The translations under genes and the position numbers were made by a program. The notes under the pieces are model-generated. The model saw nothing but the letters and a program-made list of their open reading frames with translations, made no database searches and had not been told where the DNA came from. A DNA stretch of 64,000 bases, from positions 33,216,971 to 33,280,970 of the forward strand of contig NC_080572.1 in NCBI RefSeq assembly GCF_030247185.1, given 5' to 3'. This DNA comes from Malaya genurostris. Its lineage: Eukaryota > Arthropoda > Insecta > Diptera > Culicidae. Positions within the stretch are counted from its first letter, which is position 1, and the number at the start of each line of letters is the position of its first letter. Of the stretch, positions 24,182 through 35,464 are shown in pieces.

Positions 24182-24199
24182 TTCAGTTACTTTGAACTC

Positions 24200-26164
24200 C
24201 TTAGAAAATTGAACGTATATAACACGATTCGTTTTATTCAGTGATTGTAAATGTAAAGTCGAAGTGGACCGTCCTTCTGACGAGCAACAGATGAGCGATC
24301 GAGTGGTGAAATTGAGTGAGACAGTTGTCCGAGTGCTAGTTTTCGAAAAGCGACCAGCCAGCAGCTAGGGCAGTAGTTGAATCTAACTCGACTTTTGTGC
24401 AGTACGCACAAATCCAGTGCTATTCCTATTGCGTTTTGAAGTGTGTTCAAACGAACTCCACGCAGAAAGAATGAAATTTACACAACATGTAAATCCATAG
24501 TAACATGAAACAGATATGGGTTGAATCGATAATTTGATTGAAAACCATCATCCATGCAAAATTAAATTAAATTGCATTGAATTTCCAATAAATTAACACT
24601 TAGTTTTGTGATTAAATTATATTGAAACGTACAGAAATGTGAAGTGATTTTATGGTAAACTAACTGCCTCAAATATGTGCTTGAAAATAGATAAAAATTC
24701 ACAAAATATTTTTATCAGTGCATTTTCTTTGTCCAAGATTTTTTCCAGCGTTTCAAAGAGCGCTCCCCAATAAATAGTGTTTATTTCTTTGCCGATATTT
24801 GAACTTAGTACTATTTATCTAATAATTTTTTATCAGTTTCAAAACGTAAGTTTAACTGTCTGTAATTTTGATAATATATATAAAATTAGTGATATTTATA
24901 TATGCTCTATATCTATATCTATTTCTTAGAAAGCACGACTCGATTACTTAAGGAGTGGGTAGGGTCCAACACTTTTGAAAAATCATTTTCTTTGTATTTT
25001 CTTATAGTAAAACATTAAAAGAATATTCTGTGAAATTTTCAAGCCTATCGGAACAAAACTCAGCAAGAGCACTAAGGGCTCGGCACATAGGCCCAAGACT
25101 TCTGCTTTGATTGACTTAAAAACTTAACAAAACATTCTTGAAATTTTTCACTATAACAAAAGAAAATATATTATTTTATGAAAATATTAGACTCTACGGG
25201 CTCTCTTGAGTAGTAAATTGTTTGCATTGATTTTATAGAATAAAAAAACTTTGGACGCGTTTTTCTCGAAAGCAGGTTTTGAAAGTCCGTCCATCATCAT
25301 TAAAAAACTATTTCACCAATTTTGTTCATGTTTTGCACACACTTTCTACATATAAAACCCAGACCCCAACGTTTTTCTTTTCGTTGAGCGAGGTTTTACA
25401 GCTACAAAATGAAGAAATTTTTTCGTGAAAATCGTAGTTCAACTCTTCACCGACATGTTTCTCAATATTTTTCCCCAAAAAACTTACAAAATGTTGTTCG
25501 AGTAATGCTTTTCATCATGCGAAGCATTTGAATTTATTTTGTTGAACGATAATTTACAAAAAAAATCGTAAAAATGATTAATTTTTCATCATTTAGATGA
25601 GAGGAGTCACTCAGTTATTTATCACTACTGCAGCATCCACATGCAATGAATCAGTATTTTAAAGTGCTCTGAATCACAATATTATTGAACTGGCTGAATC
25701 ATATGTGCATACATTTTCGTCATATCTGTAATCTTTCCAATAATGATCGGTCATCATAATGGGACCACTGCTCACTGACCGCACAAAAATATGCATAATC
25801 CATAATTCAATATCCGGTCATCCAGGGGGAATCCCCTGAAAGTACATGTTCACCCTGGGAGATTTCAGAAGCTTGATAACGAATGACCCAAATAAACGAA
25901 TAATGATGGTTATTTATTGTCCGTCGAAAATGATGACTGAATTTAATGTGTTATTTTTTAAGCCAGCGAAATGTTGAATATTTTAAACCCTTTTTCACGG
26001 AATTTTATTGAGTCAATTCATTTTCCTGTAACGTGTGGACTCATCTGTTGACTAGATTCCACATCATTTAATATTTATTTTGGAATTGTCGTCCGCATTA
26101 AAATGGTCAATGCCCAAAGTGAAAGTGTTTTTCTTATTTTATATGTAATGTCTATATCGCTTCT
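24200..26164. other. No gene recognised
   Basis: No coding region. The stretch 24238-24470 is less AT-rich than its surroundings and could be a promoter or 5' UTR of an unseen gene, but nothing specific supports this. Confidence 0.35.
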
Positions 26165-26250
26165 TTAATTAAGATTAGAAAATATCCTTGGCATCTTAGA
26201 GCTTAAGCAGTGTGCCTTAATATTATATTATATTATTAAATAAAAAAATA
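26165..26250 (+). repeat. Family A retroposon 3' end
   Basis: AATTAAGATTAGAAAATATC, CATCTTAGAGCTTAAGCAGT, GTGCCTTAATATTATATTA and a TTAAATAAAAAAATAG tail: nearly the same as 3775-3864 and in the same orientation. Confidence 0.8.
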
Positions 26251-28199
26251 GATCGCTTCCATTCTAACAGTTACTCTGAGTATAAATCCTCAACTTTTTT
26301 GTTATAAATGTTAGCTCGTGAAATACATAAATCAAAACTTCATCGTTTGTTCGTTCCATTTCCATTCCTTTCAAAATTTATTGAAAGTGTTTCAGAATCA
26401 TCACGCCGCGGTATGACCAAGCTGAGCGCAGTTTGGCACTTTTTCTGATTGGTACCTCATCTTTGAACCAATTTATTATTTTTCGCATCGCATCATCTCT
26501 CCGGGAAGCAGAGTTTTACTGACATGACATGTTGTAGGTAACATTTTTCATTTATGGCCTTTTGCCTTCTAGGTGTGGTAGGGTGCTCGTCGTTATTCTC
26601 AATCCTACTACTGGAAACCATATATGCCGAATAAATGTACCACGAATCTCTCGTTCACATCTAAAACTCATTGAAGGGACACATATACTGCCAGGGACTG
26701 TGTGTTTTGGGTGGATCTATTTCCAAAGAAGGTCATAGTTTCCGGTGGTCATCTTTTTCAATTTATGAAATTGGCTCTCTGCCAAGAAGTGATTGCTGTG
26801 GTGCACCGCTTCTATAGTAAAGTGGACATGCAGTGATGAAGACAAAATGTGACGCTTTGGTGATGATGATATGGCATGTATTAAGGGTAATGTGTGCAGA
26901 ATTCTCGTGAGCGAGAAACATTTAACGGATTCTCAGGAATGAAAGCACTTGCTTAATGAAATAGTATGTCGAATTTTGGAAACCTGTGAGCTAATACTTT
27001 TTTTACTTCTGTTTGTTGATACTGTTGATTTAATTCATTTGACGAATTATTTTCCAGGGTTCGCATTATGAAACTCTTAACGAACGCTTGTACGGAAAAG
27101 TTGATTCGGCTTGGTAACATAATGCAACTCTAAGTTATTAATTTTATTTAAGAGCAATTTTTATCATGAAAATTTTATTCGGAATATTGCAATCAGAAAA
27201 ATCCAAGCTAAAATGTTGAGTTGACATAAATATCGAGTTTCATCAACTCACAGCAACCTATAGTACAAAATTCAACCCAACCTTAATTAAATATCGCTGA
27301 GTACAACTCCATACAGCTCGTGAGCCTCATTGGTCATATAATAGTAAAGTGTTTGGTTCCTGTAACAGTAAGCACGATTGTTACCTGCTTCCGAGCCACT
27401 ATAAACCACACAATTTCCCTTAGTTATACTTGCCGCCTGTAAGCATCCTGCATCTTGTTATATAGACAAGCTTATTTCATATGCGGTCTCTGGTTCTCCT
27501 GTGAGTTGGCAATGACTCGTTCTCCATGGAAAATAACTGAAAGTTTATAGAAACGGAAGTACGGTGCCTGGAAATAAGGTTATAGTTTGTAACTAGAGGG
27601 TGCTTAAAAAAGTGTGAATCCTACCCATACACTTGGTATGACCGAACTGGAAATGTACATTTAACTGCAAGCTCCACTGCAATGATTAGGCACCCTATTC
27701 GCTGGGGCTCGAATCTAAAGCTATTTCACACGTAGCATTGAACGTGGGTCGCTTCGGTAGCGCTACAGAAAGTAGCTCTAATTGTGATTATTTATAGGAT
27801 TTTAAACTGCCTGTGCCACTTGAATACGAAAGTTAACTTCAGGTAATCAAATTACCCAGGCTACAAACGGTCCATTATGAACTCAGTTCAAGGGAGAAAA
27901 TTTATGTCATAGAAAAAACTCTTTGGAATAATCATAATTATAGTGTTGTATTACAATTCATGAAAACAATTACTCGAATAAAATATTTGTCTACTTCAGC
28001 GTAATTCGTTTGAAGAACAAAACTCCAGGTTGTTATTTCTAAATGGTTCAAAGCAAGCTATATATTTATAATAAAACGTGCTTAGCAGTGAGATGATACC
28101 TTTTTATCAATCCGCATGTGTTTTCTGCATGAATATTCTTCGGTGTTTTAGTTCTCATGATATTATTTTAATGACCGTCATTTTAAGCGGCAATTTGAG
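26251..28199. other. No gene recognised
   Basis: Apparently unique AT-rich sequence. No open frame of note and no recognised family. Confidence 0.4.
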
Positions 28200-28720
28200 A
28201 TTTCAATCACTCATTACCCTGTAGTGTCCTTGGGAATACCTTCCGAATCGGAAACTGAAATAAGTTTATTTGGTTATCGACTATCCAAATCTGCAAACCC
28301 GATAAACCTGATTAATTATGTGAAATAGACACTTTCCCTAATTTCCCTGCATCCTCTAAACCGGAAGTTGGATCTGACTAAAAAGCAAGATGTTTTATAA
28401 GATCTAAAAACTTTTCATTTGAATCTTAGATGGTTCTTAGATTCCATTTAAATCTTAAATCGGTTCAGCCATCTACGAGAAAAATGAGTTACATAATTTT
28501 AATTTTGTTTCACATATCATCCTGTAGTTCTTGAACCAGAAGTCGGATACAAACATACATACCTTGTTTGGCAGTATACGACTTTTCATATGAATGTAAG
28601 TTTGCAGGAACGGTTGAGGCAGTTGAGTTTTCCGAGAAAACTAAATGAAATTATTTGTCACACATGCATTTGCTGATCTCAACGAATTGATTCGAATGCT
28701 GTAAGCAGTTTGAATCAATA
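28200..28720 (-). repeat. Family C, diverged partial copy
   Basis: Scattered family C motifs in minus orientation: AAACCGGAAGTTGGATC near 28360, AATCGGTTCAGCCATCTACG near 28448, AACCAGAAGTCGGATAC near 28533. More diverged than the other copies. Confidence 0.6.
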
Positions 28721-29221
28721 TAATTATGGAATTGCTTTCAACTCGAAAATGCTGCCGTCTATGCCACCATCTGGATTAGATATGTCATATTCAAACGATT
28801 ATGGTGCCAAAAATGAACTATGCTAAAATCGGTCCGAGGCAAAAAGTCATGAAAAAAGATGCTGTACACAGTCTTTATGATACTTAGAAACAATTGTATG
28901 TTACAGTGTAAAAAATCGTGTTTCACGTTGCTCCCAAGCATTGCTTTGTCATACAGCACTCAAAACTCCTACTGTAGGAATAGGGAGAAAGGTCGCTTAC
29001 ACAAGAATATCGATATGTCCGTTAAAAATAGACGGATTTTAACAATCTATGACTTGTTGGATAGCTATTACTGTGTGGAATCTAAGTCTAAAAACATATT
29101 CTGTTTTCAAGGTCATTTGTGTGAAAATTTTGACATAAAACTATGTATAACTAAAGTAAACGTCCTATCTCAAAACCATTCAATAGCGTTCAGGGTGACG
29201 GGAAGACCGTTCATTTGCGAC
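28721..29221. other. No gene recognised
   Basis: A 121-codon plus-strand frame (28859-29224) and an opposing frame are present, but neither resembles a protein and codon use is AT-driven. Confidence 0.4.
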
Positions 29222-29450
29222 TAGTTTGATCAAAATCAGTCCAACCATCTCTGAGATCTCGACCTCTTTGTTGACAACACACATACGGACAATTGCTCAG
29301 TTCGTCGAGCTGAATCGATTGGTATATGACACTCGGCCCTCCAGGCCTCGGAAATTTTTTCTAAAGTTTGAGCGAATTCTTTACCTATTTTTCATACATA
29401 TAACAGCCTGTTTTAATCCACCTAGTGGTGTAATGCTGCCTTTCTCATTT
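29222..29450 (-). repeat. Family C, partial copy with internal deletion
   Basis: AATCAGTCCAACCATCTCTG, GACACTCGGCCCTCCAGGCC, and near 29413 TTTTAATCCACCTAGTGGTG with TGCCTTTCTCAT. Part of one end is followed directly by the opposite border, so much of the body is missing or rearranged. Confidence 0.65.
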
Positions 29451-29720
29451 TCATTTTCTTCTGTATAGTACAGCAGAAATTCCCCGAAATACTACAATTT
29501 AAAAAAGTTTAGGAAATAGATTTCTGTTGCATATGACCTACAAATTTATTTACGGTTCTCTATGAAGATTTGAATTTTGGAGAAAAAAAATGTACCGGTA
29601 GTCGGGCTTGAATAAAATTCAGCAGATCTTTTATGGGATTATCAAATTATCAGACTCTCATGGTCGGCAAACTAGAAAAATTAACAGATATAAAGAGGTA
29701 GCTTATGAAAAACCTGTTTT

Positions 29721-30517
29721 AATCCACCTAATGGTGTAATTATGCTTTTCTCATATCAATCATACTATCATATATAATACTGTGGTATTCTTCAAAATAA
29801 TTCCCTGTGATTCTTGAAAGAATAACCGAAATCGGTTTGTTTGACCGTCTACTGATAAAAACTATCAATTGGAAAAGATTTGAGGTCGATTTAGAAATTT
29901 TTTTAAGGTTTTTCCCCATTTTCAGTGATGGTATACAATTTTTAACCCACTTTACCCTATATTTCCGGATCCGGAAATCGGATCCGCATGAAATTCAGTA
30001 ATTACGTATTGGACCACAGGACCTTTCATTTGAATCTAAGTTTGTGAAAATCGGTCGCGCAATCTATGAGAAAAGTTAGAACACATATTTTTTGTTGCAC
30101 ATTTTACCCCATAACTCCCGAACCGGAAGTCGGATCCAAAAAATATTCAGAAATTTTTTATGGGACTTTAAGACCTAAGTTGGTGAAAATCGGTTCAGCC
30201 ATCTCTGAGAAAAGTTAGTGCACTTATTTTCACAATTTTTTGCACATTTTACCGCATAATTCCGGAACCGGAAGTCGGATTCAAATAATATTCAGGAATT
30301 TTGTATGGGACCACAAAACCTTAGAGTTAGAACACATATTTTCTTTTTTTCCACATTTTACCCCATAACTCCCGAACCGGAAGTTGGATCCAAATAATAT
30401 TCAGGAATTTTTTATGGGTCCTTAATACCTTTCATTTGAATCAAAGTTTGTGAAAATCGGTTCAGCCATCTTCGAGAAAAGTGCAAAAAAGTGCAAAAAA
30501 ACGTTACATACACACAT

Positions 30518-30555
<38 letters not shown>

Positions 30556-30665
30556 TTTGAGTACTCGACGAACTGAGTCGAATGGTATATGACACTCGGC
30601 CCTCCGGGCCTCGGTTCAAAAGTTGGTTTTCACAGTGATTTCATAACCTTTCTTTATGAGAAAGG
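29721..30665 (-). repeat. Family C, complete copy
   Basis: Left border AATCCACCTAATGGTGTAAT then TGCTTTTCTCATA; right border CCTTTCTTTATGAGAAAGG. Three internal units, with AACCGGAAGT at about 30121, 30266 and 30375, followed by a CA microsatellite (about 30507-30553) and the GACACTCGGCCCTCCGGGCC block. One more internal unit than copy 2, so unit number varies between copies. Confidence 0.88.
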
Positions 30666-33600
30666 CAAAAAACAGCAAGAGATATTCACGATCAAAGACT
30701 TATTACTCTTCCAGAGGGTAAATTTTTGAAAGCCGCTTCATAGTACAGTAAGACGCATTCACTTAAAAAACGCGGCTGATATAATTTTTATTAGACAGAA
30801 AATTACAATCATTCGTAAGAGTATCATATAATGCTGTATTAGTGAAGTGAAACACCCCTAAAGAGACTTTGGATCACGTTCAACGACAGCGAAATGGCTG
30901 AATGACTGTTGAACAAATGCTGTTTTATGTCACGATAATTTTCCCTGCCATAGAATTCATAATTGTGATATAATGCACTTTAACGACCATTCTCACTTAC
31001 CTTAAAACTTGGTATCGTTGCCGATAGCACGCATGGAACGAACCTTATACACCAAACTGTCAAATAGGATTTATTTGCACCAGCAACAAATTTGTCTTCA
31101 CACGCATGCTTTAATTATAGAGACCCTTCCATAGCGAAGTGAGATTTGGTTTTGAATATCGGCAAGAGAAAAGGGCTTCGTCTTCATGACTATCACAACT
31201 AACAGTCGAAGGACGGGTCGAGAGATAAAAAGTTATGTCGGTTTTATTTCCAGCACACTATACGTCAGGATGTTATGTGCCAAAGTAATCAAATATTCGA
31301 GGTTGACTTTATATTTCATGTAAACTGAATTGAAAAATTATTCTTGTCAGTAAATCGTAAGTACCGTGACTCGAAGCTATTACGAAGTGGTGTCTATATT
31401 AATATCTAACGCGTGTTCTATCCGGGCACTTTATGTATCAGAAAAGGAACTAATTATCGTTTAGCTATCAATTGGTAGAGAACGTACAGACCATCGTGCA
31501 TTCCCATAACTTTATTTGAACCATTTAACGAGCTCTAATTGAGCTATTCTCATATTCAGCTATCAACAACTTCTTCTTGTTTTCATCCCGGGAGCCTCTT
31601 TAGCTTTCGTCGTTAACTCGATACGCGTCTTCTTTTTTCTGTGTTTTGTTCTATTATGTTATCCTTCCCCCCTAACGAGAAGGAAACTTTCGCTCATCAG
31701 CAAATTATGCTGGTAGGTTGGTGCACTTTTTGTTGCCAACAGAAAAGTGATAAATTCGTAACTGTTTCAATATCGTAATTTTATATATTGGCTTTGATTC
31801 AATTTATAAGTATTCTAACGAGTACAAACAACTCCAATGCACAGTGTTTACAAAATAATAGCTCCCATTTTTATCAATGCATATATCAAAACTTGTGTGC
31901 AATATTCCTTATGGGTGATCCTGTCTACTTTCGTTCCATTTCCTGTTACTCAGTTAACCCAGCAAAAATGGTACGAAATGAACTCGTTGTGTAGAAGTAT
32001 CTTACACCGACTTCTATTGCTGTTTGGCACCTTGGAAGAAAGATGCTCCGGACAGTATAGAGAAAGAGAGAGATAGAGAGCAGATGCTAATTAGCGGAAT
32101 TATACGGCTTGTGCGACTCTTTTTCACAGATTCTCTTGCAAAGTCGTTCGCAAACCAAACCACGAAACTTGAGGAAGGCGGCACTGAAAGCACACTCAAC
32201 AAAACAAACACTGCCCAAGAATCTCAGTGCTAAAAGACTCTCGTGGGAGTAAAAAACTTTCGCTAATTAAATAGATAATCCACTTATGAGATGTACTGTA
32301 AATGAGGATAAACTACAAGAAATGACTCTTATGAGGAAGACACTTCCAGCAGTCGAGATTTGTGGTCGTTTGTTATTTTGAGCATAAAATGCTTCTAGGT
32401 GTTGTATCCTTACACGGGCAGTGATTGTTAATTGCCTCGTGTAAGGCGTTGTTAATATTATTTTTCATATGCTTTTTTGCCTTGTAACGTAATGTGATAA
32501 AAGCGATTAAAGTGCTATTCCTCTTTTAAAGGCGTTCCCACTGATAGCGAGTGTCATATTTCACGCTCAACATGACGTCCCTGACTTCCATTGCTACGTC
32601 CTATTTGACAATAACGTATCAATCGAAACGTGTCCCGCGGGATTTAGTATCATCCTCAACGATTGACGTCCGTGCTGTTGAGGAGGGTAGTCCATATATT
32701 TAAGGAATTTCGATTATAAATTTGCTCGTGAAATACTGTGACTGTTGTATACTGATTTGTTATGTTGGAGTAAATCCACCAAAAAAGAAAGCTTAGAATT
32801 TTTTTATAGCAGTGTTTAAAAAGTTTATATAGTAAATTTTTTTTTAAATATTACAGGTAAATTGTTATTTAAATAAAAACGATTTGAAGCTGTTTGAACG
32901 TAATTTGTTACAGTTGTCAGGAATATGAAGCTCAAAATTATATAAAATAAATTTATTATTGAACTTTGAAAACCACGGGCTCAAAATAAGAAGTACACCC
33001 TATTGCAAATGCTGTTCTTTTCCTTGGTATGTTGTGCATTGTACACATACAGGTGTCAATAAATCTCATTCGAAGCCGTTATTAAATTTCCATTTCGATG
33101 TTGGCGAAATGGCGTTTCATAATTTTCTTAGTATTCTGTAGACAATCGAATAAAAATGCGTCTTCCCGTTCGTAATTAAACTTTTTATCCGTATTCGAAA
33201 TCAATTTCTAATCAAAAATCAAAAATCTTTATCTATCCGTATCATTTCTTTTAAAAATTCAAGTATTCATCTTCTCTGAAAAAGTATGCAGTCTCAAAAT
33301 AAAATCTATGTCGATGCCCATTTAGCTTTAAATTGAGATATCCGACGTCCTTCGAAAGAACTGTCACTGGAGAGAAAATGCATAAATAAAATAGATACGC
33401 TCTGTTTGTGCATCTGAACCACTCGACTGATACCTAAACTATAGAGGCGAATGAAATTAAAATTGATAGCCAAGTTACGATTCTGGCAGCTGCTACTGGC
33501 TGGTCTCCGATGGCTTGTCAGTTCACCATTGAATAGTTGGGAATCAATTGCACGCTTGCTGGAACAGTGGAGAAGAGGATTTTCCTTGTGCCGCGTGGTG

Positions 33601-33829
33601 ATCGATACTTTCGTTTTTCTTTCCATGCTTCGAATTGAACATAAGAAAAAATCAATATACGAAACGAGATTGATTCTTGTACAACAAAATGATCGAAATT
33701 CAAATATATTTGTATCAGGACAATTATAACCAACGTTCAACATTTTTCTTTATATTTTTGCAAAGCCAAAGGATGTGTCACCAACTAATAAGAACTAATC
33801 ACGTGTATTTGGATTAGAACCAATTTTAA
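30666..33829. other. No gene recognised
   Basis: About 3 kb without recognised coding or repeat content. Frames on both strands at 33306-33743 overlap one another and resemble nothing; a GA-rich run lies near 32060-32080. It could be unique intergenic DNA. Confidence 0.35.
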
Positions 33830-33925
33830 CTGGATCAAGGTCATTTTGCCGATAATCGTCTCGCCGAAGGGTCATTAAACCGAACAACATTTCGCTGAAT
33901 GCTATTTCACCGAAAGAACCCCACA
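33830..33925 (+). repeat. Degenerate short repeat (CATTTYGCCGAA type)
   Basis: Variants of 'cattttgccgaa' follow each other about every 13-25 bp (GTCATTTTGCCGATAA, TCTCGCCGAAGG, GTCATTAAACCGAA, CATTTCGCTGAA, ATTTCACCGAAAG). A decayed minisatellite. Confidence 0.7.
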
Positions 33926-34225
33926 GGATAATGGCTCTAGTAGTCCTCTCATATACGAAAACCATTAGTTAGAGTGCGATTTGCTGTCTCTGTTCGATAG
34001 ATCGCCCTTAAGCGTAAGATGAAAATAGGTGCATTCGTATCGAAAAGTCGTGTCGCTATAACGACAATATAGAACAATTTTTTTCTGTACTATTGCTTCT
34101 TAGAGTCGAAGCAACGATATTGTATCCCATTTTATCACAATTCATTCACGTTGAAATTCGAAAAAACACTATACGCCAATGAGAAAAACATTATTACTAC
34201 TCAAGGTGAATTAACACAGTTTTTG

Positions 34226-34358
34226 CTTTTCTCATATAGAAAGGATATGCAATCACTGTGAAAACCGACTTTAGAACCGAGGCGCGGAGGGCCAGTGTCT
34301 TATTCCATTCGAATTAGTTCGTCGAGATCGCAAATTGTCTGTGTGTATGTGTGTATAT
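34226..34358 (+). repeat. Family C head, split by the LTR element
   Basis: TTTTCTCATATAGAAAGG, then ATGCAATCACTGTGAAAACC, up to GTGTGTATAT. The same family continues at 40867 with TATATATGCAACAAAATTAT and CACTCAC, as expected for one copy interrupted by the retrotransposon. Confidence 0.8.
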
Positions 34359-34628
34359 TGTGAACTTTACGCTTTTTGCCAATAGCAAGCACCTTCGACT
34401 TGATGCCGTTTCAAGCACGACGTGGCTTACCTGACTCTCGTGTAGTCTCGGAGGGAACTGAGCTGGCGCGGGAAATATGTACTGGCCTCAGTTCTTTTCA
34501 TGTTGGTAGCCTCGGTTGAGACGCGACGCCGTCAGTTAGGGCATTCGGTTCATGTTGCCTTACAGTTCAGCACCTTGTACACTGTTGGTAATACAGGAAT
34601 GATGGTACACACTTATGCATCCCACACA
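34359..34628 (-). repeat. 3' LTR of the gypsy-type element
   Basis: 270 bp, TGTG...CACA, same length as 40597-40866. The only difference I see is T versus C at the 17th base. The element is on the minus strand, so this is the downstream LTR. Confidence 0.95.
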
Positions 34629-34642
34629 TCTTCCCTCTCCTC
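34629..34642 (-). promoter_or_regulatory. Polypurine tract
   Basis: On the minus strand GAGGAGAGGGAAGA directly abuts the 3' LTR, the position of the plus-strand DNA primer in LTR retrotransposons. Confidence 0.85.
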
Positions 34643-35464
34643 AAGAGAAAGGATCAAATTGACTGAAGTTCATTTTATTTTAGTTTTGACATTGTATTTT
34701 CGGTAAACTGTAGATATTTTATACTATTCTTGTAAACAAAGTGAATACAAGAACAATGATCTTTTATTTTATTGCTGACTATCGTGTAATCGTGAGAGAC
34801 CCTTTCATTGACATAGAATATACAAACTTAGTTTGGTGTTTACAATAAACGTGAAAAGTCGATAGCACCATCCCATTTTCAATGGGTAGTTTATGCTTCA
34901 ACGGTACCAATATTTTATAGTTTTAATGCACTAGATTTTATGCTTTGTATACATTCAGGACAATCATTCTCATTGATGTGATATTGAATTTGACAAAATA
35001 AGTGGCGTTTTAGAAAGGGGGTTTTTTTTAGTGTATAATATATTTTGTTTAAAATAAATTATCTGGCATCACTGCTGTCATTAAATCTGTGAATCAGAGA
35101 TGCCAGGTCTACAGATTTGTCTGAAAATCTGTAGAATTCCTATGAAGTGCTGCAGGCATTTTTCCCACTTTCGACTTTTTTTTTTTTTTTTTTTTTGAAT
35201 GACAGCGCTGTTTCCTCTACTCCGTAAATTAGTTTTGTGTGTCATGCTTTATATAGAAACGGAAACCGCAGACAATTTTTCGGGTTTGCAAATTTGGAAC
35301 CATTTTGTTTATATGATTGCTTTTTTTATTTTTTTTTTTGCTGGCATCTCTGCTGCGAATATTGAATAAAACAACAAACAAGAATCTCCATTAATTTGTA
35401 TGATTTGTATAGCTGCTTGTTATATTTGTGAAAGAGCAATTATTGTTTTGGTAACGCTTTCATT

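Noticed and set aside
28859..29224. 121-codon frame
   Set aside because: AT-driven composition, no motif, and followed at once by a family C fragment.
33306..33743. Open frames of 92-145 codons on both strands
   Set aside because: They overlap each other, have no recognisable domain, and no splice or start context sets one apart.
34629..35464. env gene downstream of pol in the LTR element
   Set aside because: No minus-strand frame of useful length between pol and the 3' LTR.
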